Of a stretch of 64,000 bases of DNA, positions 1 to 9,028 are shown piece by piece. The notes below the pieces were generated by a model. It was not told where the DNA came from. It searched no databases and worked only from the letters and a program-made list of their open reading frames with translations. The stretch's first letter is position 1, and each line of letters starts with the position of its first letter. This DNA comes from Microbacteriaceae bacterium (lineage in GTDB: Bacteria; Actinomycetota; Actinomycetes; Actinomycetales; Microbacteriaceae), in contig JAODMO010000054.1 of NCBI GenBank assembly GCA_025464995.1, positions 1-64,000 of the forward strand, given 5' to 3'. The position numbers and the translations under genes are program-made.

Positions 1-108
1 GGCGACAAGGTCATCTACTCCAAGTACGGCGGAACCGAGGTGAAGTACGGCGGAGAGGACCTCCTCGTGCTCTCCGCTCGCGACGTCCTCGCGGTAGTCG
101 TTCGCTAA
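1..108 (+). CDS. groES: Co-chaperonin GroES, C-terminal end (partial)
   Basis: The window opens inside this gene. The last 35 codons are visible, with the GroES C-terminal pattern [19 protein letters not shown] followed by a short tail ending in VVVR. GroES forms the seven-subunit lid of the GroEL folding chamber in the cytoplasm. The start, promoter and any CIRCE/HAIR operator lie outside the window. No groEL follows; a strong hairpin and then rarD come next, so groES ends its transcript here, as is usual in actinobacteria where a groEL copy is often elsewhere. The family call is secure despite the short stretch. Confidence 0.93.
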   Translation, partial: GDKVIYSKYGGTEVKYGGEDLLVLSARDVLAVVVR

Positions 109-151
109 AAACACCGTCACGGCCGTCCGCGGCCCGCTCGGCAGAATCATC

Positions 152-186
152 CGGAACGCCCGGTGGCCCAGCCACCGGGCGTTCCG
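152..186 (+). terminator. Hairpin terminator after groES
   Basis: A perfect 16-bp GC-rich stem (152-167 with 171-186) closes a 3-base loop 43 bases after the groES stop. There is no T-run, which is common for terminators in high-GC actinobacteria. Confidence 0.8.
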
Positions 187-235
187 TCGTCTCGCCGGCG
201 AGGGAGTCGGCGTCGCTCGCGGATAGGCTGAATCC

Positions 236-1192
236 GTGTCATCCGCCCCCATAGCCCCCGTGCCCACCGCCTCGACGCACGACCGGATGGGTCCGGGCCT
301 CGCCTTCGGACTGGCAGCGTACGCGCTGTGGGGCGTGCTCCCCCTCTTCTTCCTCCTGCTGCGACCGGCGACCGCATTCGAGATCGTGGCATGGCGCATC
401 GTCTTGTCGCTCGTGTTCTGCTGCCTCCTCATCACCGTGACGCGCAGCTGGCCGGCCCTCGCCGCGATCCTCCGCAATCGCCGTACGACCCTGATCCTGG
501 GCCTCGCGGGCGCGCTGATTCTCGTCAACTGGCTCGTGTACGTCTACGCGACTCTCAGCGGCCACGTCGTCGAGGCCGCGCTGGGCTACTTCACCAACCC
601 CATCGTCACCGTGCTGCTCGGCGTCTTCGTCTTGCGCGAGCGCCTCCGCGTCCTGCAGTGGTCGGCCATCGGCATCAGCGCGCTCGCCGTGCTGGTGCTC
701 GCCCTCAACTACGGGCAGTTCCCATACATCGCGCTCGCGCTCGCGTTCTCCTTCGGCCTCTACGGCCTGGTGAAGAAGCAGGTGGGCGGCCGCGTCGACG
801 CGGTGAGCGGCCTCACGATAGAGACCGCGTGGCTCGCGATCCCGGCGACGATCACCCTCGTCGTGATCGGGTCGACGGGAATGCTCACCATCGGCACCGA
901 GAGCACCCTCCAGACCGTCGCCATGCTCCTCGCGGGTGTGGTCACGGCCGTGCCGCTGCTGTTCTTCGCCGCGGCCGCGCGACGTCTGCCGTTGACCTAT
1001 TTGGGCCTCACCCAGTACATCGCACCCCTGCTGCAGTTCCTCATCGGCGTCTTCGTGCTGCACGAGTCGATGCCCGCCGCGCGCTGGTGGGGCTTCGGTC
1101 TCGTCTGGATTGCGCTCGTCATACTCACGATCGACATGTTCCTGTCACCGCGCACGACTAAATCCGTCGTGGCGGCGGAGCCGCAAAGGTAA
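236..1192 (+). CDS. rarD: RarD-type EamA/DMT family transporter
   Basis: This 318-residue integral membrane protein has about ten hydrophobic segments. Two related halves (roughly residues 18-150 and 155-300) mark the EamA drug/metabolite transporter superfamily. The N-terminal pattern GLAAYALWGVLPLFFLLL and the YFTNPIVTVLLGV motif near residue 125 are typical of the RarD subfamily, named for chloramphenicol-sensitivity genes; the substrate is not established. The GTG start at 236 is the first in frame after the groES terminator. It stands alone between the groES hairpin and the promoter region of the substrate-binding protein. The subfamily call is good; transport specificity cannot be read from the sequence. 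Confidence 0.88.
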   Translation: MSSAPIAPVPTASTHDRMGPGLAFGLAAYALWGVLPLFFLLLRPATAFEIVAWRIVLSLVFCCLLITVTRSWPALAAILRNRRTTLILGLAGALILVNWLVYVYATLSGHVVEAALGYFTNPIVTVLLGVFVLRERLRVLQWSAIGISALAVLVLALNYGQFPYIALALAFSFGLYGLVKKQVGGRVDAVSGLTIETAWLAIPATITLVVIGSTGMLTIGTESTLQTVAMLLAGVVTAVPLLFFAAAARRLPLTYLGLTQYIAPLLQFLIGVFVLHESMPAARWWGFGLVWIALVILTIDMFLSPRTTKSVVAAEPQR

Positions 1193-1212
1193 CGGAGTAT
1201 AACGATCGGGCC

Positions 1213-1232
1213 GTGTTACACGGCTGTAACAC
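1213..1232. promoter_or_regulatory. Palindrome upstream of the liv-type binding protein gene
   Basis: The inverted repeat gtgttac-N6-gtaacac lies about 105 bases upstream of the chosen start of the binding-protein gene. Its core GTTAC-N6-GTAAC has the 5-6-5 spacing of actinobacterial GlnR half-sites. A similar GTTTC-N6-GAAAC palindrome precedes livH (7308-7323). The palindrome is seen directly; GlnR binding is inference. Confidence 0.4.
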
Positions 1233-1335
1233 CCACGTATTGTGTCGGTGAGATTCGCCCAATAGCGTTACAGCACGCAATCAGCGCCGCTGTGCGCGCA
1301 TGACAAACATCACATTTCCCTCACCAAGGAGCAAC

Positions 1336-2619
1336 ATGGGTGCATTCTCCCGGGCCAACCCGGCCACACGCTCGAAGTCGGTCAAGGCCGCGATCAGCGG
1401 CATCACCCTCCTCGGCGTGAGCGCGCTGGTCCTCAGTGGCTGCGCCTCAAGCGGCGAGACCTCCAGCGGTTCGGCCGAAGACCTCACCCTGAAGTTCGGA
1501 TCTATCCTCCCGCAGACCGGCAGCCTCGCACAGCTCGGCCCGCCCGAGTTCGCGGGTGTCGACCTCGCCATCAAGGAGATCAACGATGCCAAGGCCGGCA
1601 TCAAGGTCTCCGTCGAGCACAAGGACTCGGGCGACACCACGACCGACATCGCCACGCAGTCGGCAACGGCACTCATCGCCGACCAGGTCTCCGTCATCAT
1701 CGGCGCCGCGTCATCCGGTGTCTCGAAGACGTTCATCGACCAGGTGACGCAGGCGGGAATCGTCCAGATCTCTCCGGCGAACACCTCGCCCGAGTTCACG
1801 GACTACCCGGACGACGGATACTACTTCCGCACCGCCCCCTCCGACGTGCTCCAGGGCAAGATCCTCGGCAACAAGATCCTCGCCGACGGTAAGACCAACG
1901 TCGCCGTGCTCTACATGAACGACGCCTACGGCCTCGGACTGTACGAGAACCTCTCGACCAGCCTCGAAGACGGTGGCGCGACGATCGTCGGCGAGCAGAT
2001 CTTCGAGCCCTCCGCGACGGACTTCACGTCGGCCATCCAGGCGCTCCTGGCGACGAACCCCGACGCCCTCGTCGTCATCTCCTTCAACGAGATCACGACG
2101 ATCGCCGAGCAACTCGCCGGACAGGGCTTCGACTTCTCGAAGCTCTACGGCACTGACGGAAACTACGGAATCATCGGAGAGGCCGACACGAACGTCGACA
2201 TCGCCGGCGCGCAGTTCACGAACCCCGGTGTGCTCGCCCCCGAGGACTTCCAGGCCCGCCTCCAGGAGAACGTGGTCGCGTCCGGAGACCCGAAGCTCGA
2301 CGTCTTCAGCTACGCGGCTGAGGCGTACGACGCAACGGTGCTCTCCGCACTCGCCGCACTCGCCGGTGGAGCCACCGACGGCGCGACCGTTCGTGACAAC
2401 CTCCAGGACGTCTCCGAGGGTGGCACCGAGTGCACGTCGTTCGCCGACTGTGCGAACCTGCTCGCCGACGACGCGAAGGCCGACATCGACTACACCGGTG
2501 TCTCCGGCCCGATCACCTGGGACAAGAACGGCGACCCGACCGAGGCCTACGTCTCGATCTTCCAATACAGCACGGGAAACAAGTCAGAGGGCATCGACCA
2601 GGTCTACGGCAAGCTGTAA
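1336..2619 (+). CDS. Branched-chain amino acid/amide-type ABC transporter substrate-binding lipoprotein
   Basis: A periplasmic-binding-fold lipoprotein of the Leu/Ile/Val (type I, LivK/Peripla_BP_6) family, 427 residues. A basic N-terminus and hydrophobic stretch lead to the lipobox LVLSGC at about residue 35, so it should be lipid-anchored outside the membrane. The mature part starts with the family pattern KFGSILPQTGSLAQLGPPEF. An in-frame ATG exists 36 bases upstream, but the Shine-Dalgarno aaggag (1325-1330) sits just ahead of the ATG at 1336, and only that start gives a normal signal peptide. It converges with the livHMGF operon and presumably feeds it. Branched-chain amino acids, amides or urea are all possible substrates. 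Confidence 0.9.
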   Translation: MGAFSRANPATRSKSVKAAISGITLLGVSALVLSGCASSGETSSGSAEDLTLKFGSILPQTGSLAQLGPPEFAGVDLAIKEINDAKAGIKVSVEHKDSGDTTTDIATQSATALIADQVSVIIGAASSGVSKTFIDQVTQAGIVQISPANTSPEFTDYPDDGYYFRTAPSDVLQGKILGNKILADGKTNVAVLYMNDAYGLGLYENLSTSLEDGGATIVGEQIFEPSATDFTSAIQALLATNPDALVVISFNEITTIAEQLAGQGFDFSKLYGTDGNYGIIGEADTNVDIAGAQFTNPGVLAPEDFQARLQENVVASGDPKLDVFSYAAEAYDATVLSALAALAGGATDGATVRDNLQDVSEGGTECTSFADCANLLADDAKADIDYTGVSGPITWDKNGDPTEAYVSIFQYSTGNKSEGIDQVYGKL

Positions 2620-2649
2620 CCAGCCGTAGCCGCACAGCACCAGCACGGC

Positions 2650-2681
2650 GGAGGGGTCCGGTCGGAAGACCGGGCCCCTTC
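2650..2681 (+). terminator. Terminator after the binding-protein gene
   Basis: A 14-bp stem with two G-T wobbles (2650-2663 with 2668-2681) closes a GGAA tetraloop about 30 bases after the stop at 2619. Confidence 0.75.
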
Positions 2682-2709
2682 CGCGTGCCGGGCACCGGCG
2701 GATCGTCGA

Positions 2710-3069
2710 CTAGCGGTCGCGCTCCGACGGCCAGCAGTACTCGGCGAAGTACGTGCGCGCCCACGTCGACCGTCACGATGCCGCTCGTGCCGTCGCCCAG
2801 CGCCACGGTGAACGGAAGGTACGTTCCGCGCTTGTCCTCCGCGAGGATGCCGAGGTCGTCGGCGGGAACCGTCGTGGCGTGGCCGACCCTGCCATCCGCC
2901 GTCAGGAAACCTCGATGTCTCGCGTCCAGTCAGACCCGTCGGTGTCGAAGTGCGGCGACTCGAACGAGGCCGCGGTCACCGACAGCACGTCGCTCGAGCC
3001 GGTGGTGACGGATAACTCGAGCGCACGCGGCGCGTAGTCGAGGCGATACTGCTTGATGCTCGCTGTCAC
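2710..3069 (-). pseudogene. Frameshifted hypothetical gene remnant
   Basis: Three collinear reading-frame pieces on the minus strand together look like one small gene. The first runs from a GTG at 3069 (VTASIKQYRLDYAPRALELS) to a stop at 2902-2904. The second continues in another frame from about 2908 to 2755 and includes RGTYLPFTVALGDGTSGIV. The third ends at 2710 with FAEYCWPSERDR. Each piece keeps coding-like, acidic, low-lysine composition only in its own frame, so at least two frameshifts have occurred. I do not recognise the family with certainty. It lies between two convergent transcription units and is probably silent; sequencing error could also explain the shifts. Confidence 0.55.
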
Positions 3070-3106
3070 GCCGGGCGGCAACGCGTGAGCATCGGGGCCG
3101 CACAAG

Positions 3107-3150
3107 CAGACTGGCCTGTCTCCGCGAGGGCGCCGAGGCAAGCCAGTCTG
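3107..3150 (-). terminator. Inverted repeat downstream of livF
   Basis: Nine-base arms (cagactggc at 3107-3115, gccagtctg at 3142-3150) flank a 26-base loop, about 22 bases beyond the livF stop on the minus strand. It could terminate the livHMGF transcript, but the long loop makes this weak. Confidence 0.35.
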
Positions 3151-3172
3151 GCCGTGCGGGTGGTGCGCGTGG

Positions 3173-3910
3173 CTACTTCTTCTCCTGGTCAGCGGCGAGA
3201 GTGCCGAGGTAGAGCTCGATCACCTTGGGGTCGTTCATCAGCTCGCGACCGGATCCCGAGTACGCGTCGCGCCCCTGGTCGAGCACGTAGCCGCGATCGC
3301 AGATCTGCAGGGCGCGTCGCGCGTTCTGCTCCACGATGAGAACGGAGACGCCGGCCTTGTTGATGATCGAGATATTGATGAACGTCTCGTCCTGGCGCAC
3401 GGGGGAGAGGCCGGCGCTCGGCTCGTCGAGCAGCAGCACGGTCGGGTCCATCATGAGGGCCCGCGACATCGCCACCATCTGGCGCTCGCCGCCGGAGAGG
3501 GCGCCCGCCCGCTGTTTGAGGCGCTTGCCCAGCTCGGGAAACAGGTCGGTGACGAAGCCGAGGCGCTCCTTGAACATCTTCGGCTTCTGGTACGAGCCCA
3601 TCTCGAGGTTCTCCTCGATCGTGAGGCTCGGGAAGACGTTGTTGTTCTGCGGCACCATCCCGACACCGCGGGAGACGAGCTTGTCGGCCTTCAGGCCGGT
3701 GATGTCGCCGCCGTTGAGCTCGATCGTGCCGGAGCGGATGTTCACCTGGCCGAAGATCGCCTTGAGCAGCGTCGACTTGCCCGCGCCATTCGGGCCGATG
3801 ATGCCGACGAGCTCGCCCTTCTCGACGTAGACGCTGCATCCGTTCAGGATGTCGACTCCCGGGATGTAGCCCGCGATGAGGTCGGTGGTGCGGAGTACGG
3901 TCTCGGTCAC
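3173..3910 (-). CDS. livF: Branched-chain amino acid ABC transporter ATP-binding protein LivF
   Basis: A cytoplasmic ATPase of 245 residues, the usual LivF length. Walker A is GPNGAGKST (about residue 40), the signature is LSGGERQMVAM and Walker B is VLLLDEPSAGLSP. The GTG start at 3910 overlaps the livG stop by four bases (GTGA), so translation is coupled. The longer frame reaching to 4615 is only open sequence inside livG and is not used. It is the last gene of the livH-livM-livG-livF operon and pairs with LivG to power uptake. Confidence 0.93.
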   Translation of the reverse strand: MTETVLRTTDLIAGYIPGVDILNGCSVYVEKGELVGIIGPNGAGKSTLLKAIFGQVNIRSGTIELNGGDITGLKADKLVSRGVGMVPQNNNVFPSLTIEENLEMGSYQKPKMFKERLGFVTDLFPELGKRLKQRAGALSGGERQMVAMSRALMMDPTVLLLDEPSAGLSPVRQDETFINISIINKAGVSVLIVEQNARRALQICDRGYVLDQGRDAYSGSGRELMNDPKVIELYLGTLAADQEKK

Positions 3911-4863
3911 TGGTTCGCCTTCTTCGTGTTCGGGTGCCCCTCGGTGGCCTCTTCCTCGATCTCGTGCCTGACCAGCTCGGAGTCCATCGTCTCGGCGATC
4001 TCCTGCTGCCCCGTCAGAGTGCCGAGGTCGACATCGTGGTGGGCGCCGAGGTAGGCGTCGATGACCGCGGGATCGCTCATCACGGTCGAGGGCGGACCCT
4101 CGGCGACGATGCGGCCCTCGGCCATCACGACGACCCAGTCCGCGATCTCGTTGACCATGTGCATGTCGTGCTCGACGAAGAGCACCGTCATTCCCTGGGT
4201 CTTGAGGTCGAGGATGTGGTGGAGGAGCGATTGCGTCAGCGCCGGGTTGACGCCCGCCATCGGCTCGTCGAGCATGACGAGCTCCGGCTCGCTCATGAGG
4301 GCGCGCGCCATCTCGAGCAGCTTGCGCTGTCCTCCGGAGAGCGACGAGGCGTAGTCGTCGGCCTTCGTGTCGAGCTTGAACCGCGCGAGCAGGTCCATCG
4401 CCTTGGTGGTGATCTCGTCTTCGCGGGTGCGCCACAGCGGCTTGAAGATGGCGGTGAAGATGTTCTCGCCGCTCTGCCGGCCGGCGCCGAGGCGCATGTT
4501 CTCGATGACGGTCATGCCGCCGAGCGCCTTGGTGAGCTGGAAGGTGCGGATCATGCCGAGGCGCGCGACGCGGAAGGCGGGCATGCCGGCGAGGTTCTTG
4601 CCGCCGAACGTCCACGTGCCGGTATTGGGCTTGTCGAAGCCGGTGAGCAGGTTGAAGAACGTGGTCTTGCCCGCACCGTTCGGTCCGATGAGGGCCGTGA
4701 TGGATCCGCGGGGGATCTCGAGGTGCTCGACGTCGACGGCGGTGAGGCCGCCGAACTGCCGGCTCACCGAGTCGGCGATGACGATCGGGTCCTTCTTCTT
4801 CGCGCCGGGTCCGATGGTGTTGACATCGACAACCAGGTCTGCGACGGGGGTCTTATCAGACAC
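3907..4863 (-). CDS. livG: Branched-chain amino acid ABC transporter ATP-binding protein LivG
   Basis: An ABC ATPase of 318 residues, about 60 longer than typical LivG. It has a 25-residue N-terminal lead and an acidic, lysine-tailed C-terminal extension (ends NTKKANQ). Walker A is GPNGAGKTT at about residue 61, the signature is LSGGQRKLLEMA and Walker B is LVMLDEPMAGVNP. The ATG at 4861-4863 overlaps the livM coding end, and the gene in turn overlaps livF, as in a tightly coupled operon. It forms the ATPase pair with LivF on the inner face of the membrane. Confidence 0.93.
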   Translation of the reverse strand: MSDKTPVADLVVDVNTIGPGAKKKDPIVIADSVSRQFGGLTAVDVEHLEIPRGSITALIGPNGAGKTTFFNLLTGFDKPNTGTWTFGGKNLAGMPAFRVARLGMIRTFQLTKALGGMTVIENMRLGAGRQSGENIFTAIFKPLWRTREDEITTKAMDLLARFKLDTKADDYASSLSGGQRKLLEMARALMSEPELVMLDEPMAGVNPALTQSLLHHILDLKTQGMTVLFVEHDMHMVNEIADWVVVMAEGRIVAEGPPSTVMSDPAVIDAYLGAHHDVDLGTLTGQQEIAETMDSELVRHEIEEEATEGHPNTKKANQ

Positions 4864-5830
4864 TGAAGAACGCCTCCTTCTTCTTGCCGAAGATTCCCTG
4901 CGGCCGGAAAATCACAAGCAGCATCAGCGTGACGCCGATGATGATGAAACGAATGGGTCCCTGCTGGGTGCTGGAGATGGGAAGCAGCTCGTTGGAGACG
5001 AGCAGTGTGAGGATTCCGTCGGACAGCGAGAGCGTGACCCAGAAGATGATGGCGCCGACGATGGGCCCGAAGACCGTCGCCGCACCACCCAGGAGGAGGA
5101 TCGTGTAGAGGAAGAACGTCAGCTGCGTGCCGTAGTTGTCCGGTTGCAGCGACCTCGGCAGGATGAAGAGCGCTCCCGCGAGACCACCGAGGATGCCGCC
5201 GAGGATGAGCGCCTGCATCTTGTAGGCGAACACGTTCTTGCCGAGGCTGCGCACCGCGTCCTGGTCTTCGCGGATGCCCTTGACGATGCGACCCCACGGG
5301 CTGCGGACCAGCAGGTAGACGATGAGGCAGGCGAGGCCGACGAGGCCCCAACCGACGATGCGCACCCACCACTGGTCGGAAGAGTAGGTGAGCACCCCGG
5401 CACCGAATCTGCCCTCGCCCAGCGGGTTCAGGTCGTTGAAGGTGCGGGACGCCCCGTTGATGCCCTCCGAGCCGCCGGTGACGTCGGAGAACTCCGGTGT
5501 CTTGACCGAGAGGCGGATGATCTCGGCCGCCGCGATGGTGACGATGCTGAGGTAGTCCGCCCTCAGCCGAAGGGTCGGGATTCCGAGGATGAGCGCGAAG
5601 AGGGTCGAGGCTACGATGGTTGCCAGCAGCGAACCCCAGAGGGGCCACTCCCACTTCACCGCCGTGATCGCGAACGCGTACCCGCCGACCGCCATGAACC
5701 CCGCCTGTCCGAAGTTCAGCAGGCCGGTGAACCCGAAGTGAACCGCGAGGCCGAGGGCCGCGAGGGCGTAGGCCGCGGTCGTCGGGGAGAAGATCTCTCC
5801 GAAAGCGAGGGGGATGAAGTTGAATTCCAT
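4856..5830 (-). CDS. livM: Branched-chain amino acid ABC transporter permease LivM
   Basis: A 324-residue permease with about nine to ten membrane segments and the LivM/LivH family motifs GLLNFGQAGFMAVGGYAFA (about residues 35-53) and LRLRADYLSIVTIAAAEIIR. The C-terminus RPQGIFGKKKE is typical of the family. It starts nine bases after the livH stop and overlaps livG. With LivH it forms the membrane channel of the importer. The ATG at 5830 is the first in-frame start after livH. Confidence 0.92.
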   Translation of the reverse strand: MEFNFIPLAFGEIFSPTTAAYALAALGLAVHFGFTGLLNFGQAGFMAVGGYAFAITAVKWEWPLWGSLLATIVASTLFALILGIPTLRLRADYLSIVTIAAAEIIRLSVKTPEFSDVTGGSEGINGASRTFNDLNPLGEGRFGAGVLTYSSDQWWVRIVGWGLVGLACLIVYLLVRSPWGRIVKGIREDQDAVRSLGKNVFAYKMQALILGGILGGLAGALFILPRSLQPDNYGTQLTFFLYTILLLGGAATVFGPIVGAIIFWVTLSLSDGILTLLVSNELLPISSTQQGPIRFIIIGVTLMLLVIFRPQGIFGKKKEAFFSV

Positions 5831-5839
5831 GTGTTTTCC

Positions 5840-7198
5840 CTAGCCGATTCTCTCGCGGCGACCCAGGATGCCCTGAGGTCGGAAGAGCAGGATGATGATC
5901 ATGATCACGAGGGCCGCGACGTACTTGAGGTTTTCGGGAATCCAGATCGTGGAGACGTTGATGAAGACGCCGATCACGAGCGAGCCGACGAGCGCACCGA
6001 ACGCCGTGCCGAGACCACCGAGGGTGACGGCCGCGAAGACGAGGAGCAGGATCGAGGCTCCCGTGTCCCAGCGCAGCGACTGGTAGTAGCCGATGAAGAC
6101 ACCGGACAGCGCGGCGAGTGCGGCGCCGCCGATCCACACGATGCGGATGACGCCCTCGACGTCGATGCCCGACGCCGCCGCGAGCGAGCGGTTGTCGGCG
6201 ACGGCGCGGGTCGCCTTTCCGATCTTCGTGCGGAGGAGCACGAAGGCCACGGCGAGCAGCAGCACGATCGCGACGACGGCTCCCGCGACATCCGTGAATC
6301 TCAGGCTCACCGAGCCGATCACGAGGAACGGCTTCGGGTCGCTCGGCAGGGAGAGCCGGTCGGCTCCCCAGATGAACGCGAAGAGGTAACGCAGCACGAG
6401 GGAGAGGCCGATGGTGACGATCATGAGCGGGATGAGGCCGAGGCCCCGCTTGCGCAGCGGCTTCCACAACCCGAGGTCTTGCACGTAGCCGAAGACGCCG
6501 CCCAGTATCACCGCCACGACGATGGCGAGCGGCGCGGGCCAGCCGAAGATGCCGCTGAAGGTGTAGGCCATGAGCGCGCCGAAGGTCACCAACTCGCCGT
6601 GGGCGAAGTTGTTGAGGCCAGTCGTGCCGTAGATGAGCGAGAGGCCGATCGCGGCGAGCGCGATGAGGAGTCCGAAGATGAGGCCGGATACGACCTTGGG
6701 CCAGAAGAGCGACATGAAGTCGGGTCCGGACGACTGCCCGCCCTTTCCCGGCTCGCTGGTCGGGGCCGCGCCCATCGCGGGGTTGGCCGGGTCGACGAGG
6801 AAGATCGCCGGGGCGCCCTGCTGGCCGTCGGAGACCGTCACCTCGCGCGGGTTCTTGTTGGGGAATCCCGCTTCGGGAGCGAGAGTCGACTCGTCGATCG
6901 TCACCGTATAGGTGCCGGGATCCGGGATTCCGATGACAACCTTGCCGTCGTCGCCGGTGACGAACTCCTCACTGAAGCTTTCGCCCTCGACCGCGACGCC
7001 GACGCCGGGGATCGGCGCCTTGTCGGCGTTCAGCCGGATCCAGACCTGGATGGTCTGGTCTGCCTCGTCGGGCGGAATCACATCGGTCGGTGTCGATGCC
7101 TGTGCGGCCAGCGGCATCATGGCCAGGAGGCTCACCGCTAGTCCGAATGCTCCAAGCGCGAGCTTTCGGGCTCGGCTTTTCTGCGCGGGCTCTGCCAC
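5840..7198 (-). CDS. livH: LivH-type permease with N-terminal secreted domain
   Basis: A 452-residue protein, whereas LivH is normally near 300. The C-terminal part (about residues 150-450) is a complete LivH permease with GTTGLNNFAHGELVTFGALM and a terminal RPQGILGRRERIG. The first 150 residues are extra: a signal-like hydrophobic stretch ending AAQAS near residue 35, then a beta-rich region (TIQVWIRLNADKAPIPGVGV, DDGKVVIGIPDPGTYTVTID) resembling a carboxypeptidase-regulatory/SpaA-like Ig fold, then a Gly/Pro/Ser linker. The GTG at 7198 follows a clear ggagg Shine-Dalgarno; the frame stays open to 7363 but lacks such a site. The extra domain should face outside and may bind substrate-binding protein or wall material; that is inference. 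Confidence 0.87.
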   Translation of the reverse strand: MAEPAQKSRARKLALGAFGLAVSLLAMMPLAAQASTPTDVIPPDEADQTIQVWIRLNADKAPIPGVGVAVEGESFSEEFVTGDDGKVVIGIPDPGTYTVTIDESTLAPEAGFPNKNPREVTVSDGQQGAPAIFLVDPANPAMGAAPTSEPGKGGQSSGPDFMSLFWPKVVSGLIFGLLIALAAIGLSLIYGTTGLNNFAHGELVTFGALMAYTFSGIFGWPAPLAIVVAVILGGVFGYVQDLGLWKPLRKRGLGLIPLMIVTIGLSLVLRYLFAFIWGADRLSLPSDPKPFLVIGSVSLRFTDVAGAVVAIVLLLAVAFVLLRTKIGKATRAVADNRSLAAASGIDVEGVIRIVWIGGAALAALSGVFIGYYQSLRWDTGASILLLVFAAVTLGGLGTAFGALVGSLVIGVFINVSTIWIPENLKYVAALVIMIIILLFRPQGILGRRERIG

Positions 7199-7307
7199 GG
7201 ATGAACCTCCAGGTGTTGTGCGCTGCATTGCTGTGTGGGTCGGACAACGCCTGTCATGCGACACACCACGAGTACTGCACAAAGTAGCGGGCGGATGTGT
7301 CCGTGGT

Positions 7308-7323
7308 GTTTCGACGCTGAAAC
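7308..7323. promoter_or_regulatory. GTTTC-N6-GAAAC palindrome upstream of livH
   Basis: A perfect palindrome gtttc-gacgct-gaaac lies 110-125 bases upstream of livH on the livH/guaB divergent spacer. It has the same 5-6-5 geometry as the element at 1213-1232 ahead of the partner binding-protein gene, and resembles GlnR half-sites. Regulator identity is inference. Confidence 0.4.
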
Positions 7324-7354
7324 GGGTAGTCGCAATACTCACCCGGGAACATAA

Positions 7355-8938
<1,584 letters not shown>

Positions 8939-8954
8939 CCTGGCCCGGTCACTC

Positions 8955-8999
8955 GGCTTGTCGAAGCGTCGTCGTGCGCTCGCCGCCCTTCGACAAGCC
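8955..8999. repeat. Intergenic inverted repeat (cttgtcgaag type)
   Basis: Twelve-base arms ggcttgtcgaag (8955-8966) and cttcgacaagcc (8988-8999) flank a 21-base loop between guaB and guaB3. It could act as an attenuator or terminator for guaB. I recall similar cttcgacaag-type elements between genes of Microbacteriaceae, but this was not checked. Confidence 0.6.
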
Positions 9000-9028
9000 C
9001 TGTGGCCGCGCGCCGGTAAGCTTGTCGG

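Noticed and set aside
1300-1335. Upstream ATG for the liv-type binding protein
   Set aside because: The Shine-Dalgarno aaggag lies between this ATG and the one at 1336, and the shorter form gives a normal lipoprotein signal.
4367-7141. A 924-codon open frame on the plus strand
   Set aside because: It runs antisense through livG, livM and livH, has a highly charged Asp/Glu/Arg-rich composition typical of reverse frames in GC-rich DNA, and no domain.
8955-8999. Treating the guaB-guaB3 inverted repeat as a purine riboswitch
   Set aside because: It is a plain palindrome with no conserved aptamer core, and it follows rather than precedes guaB.
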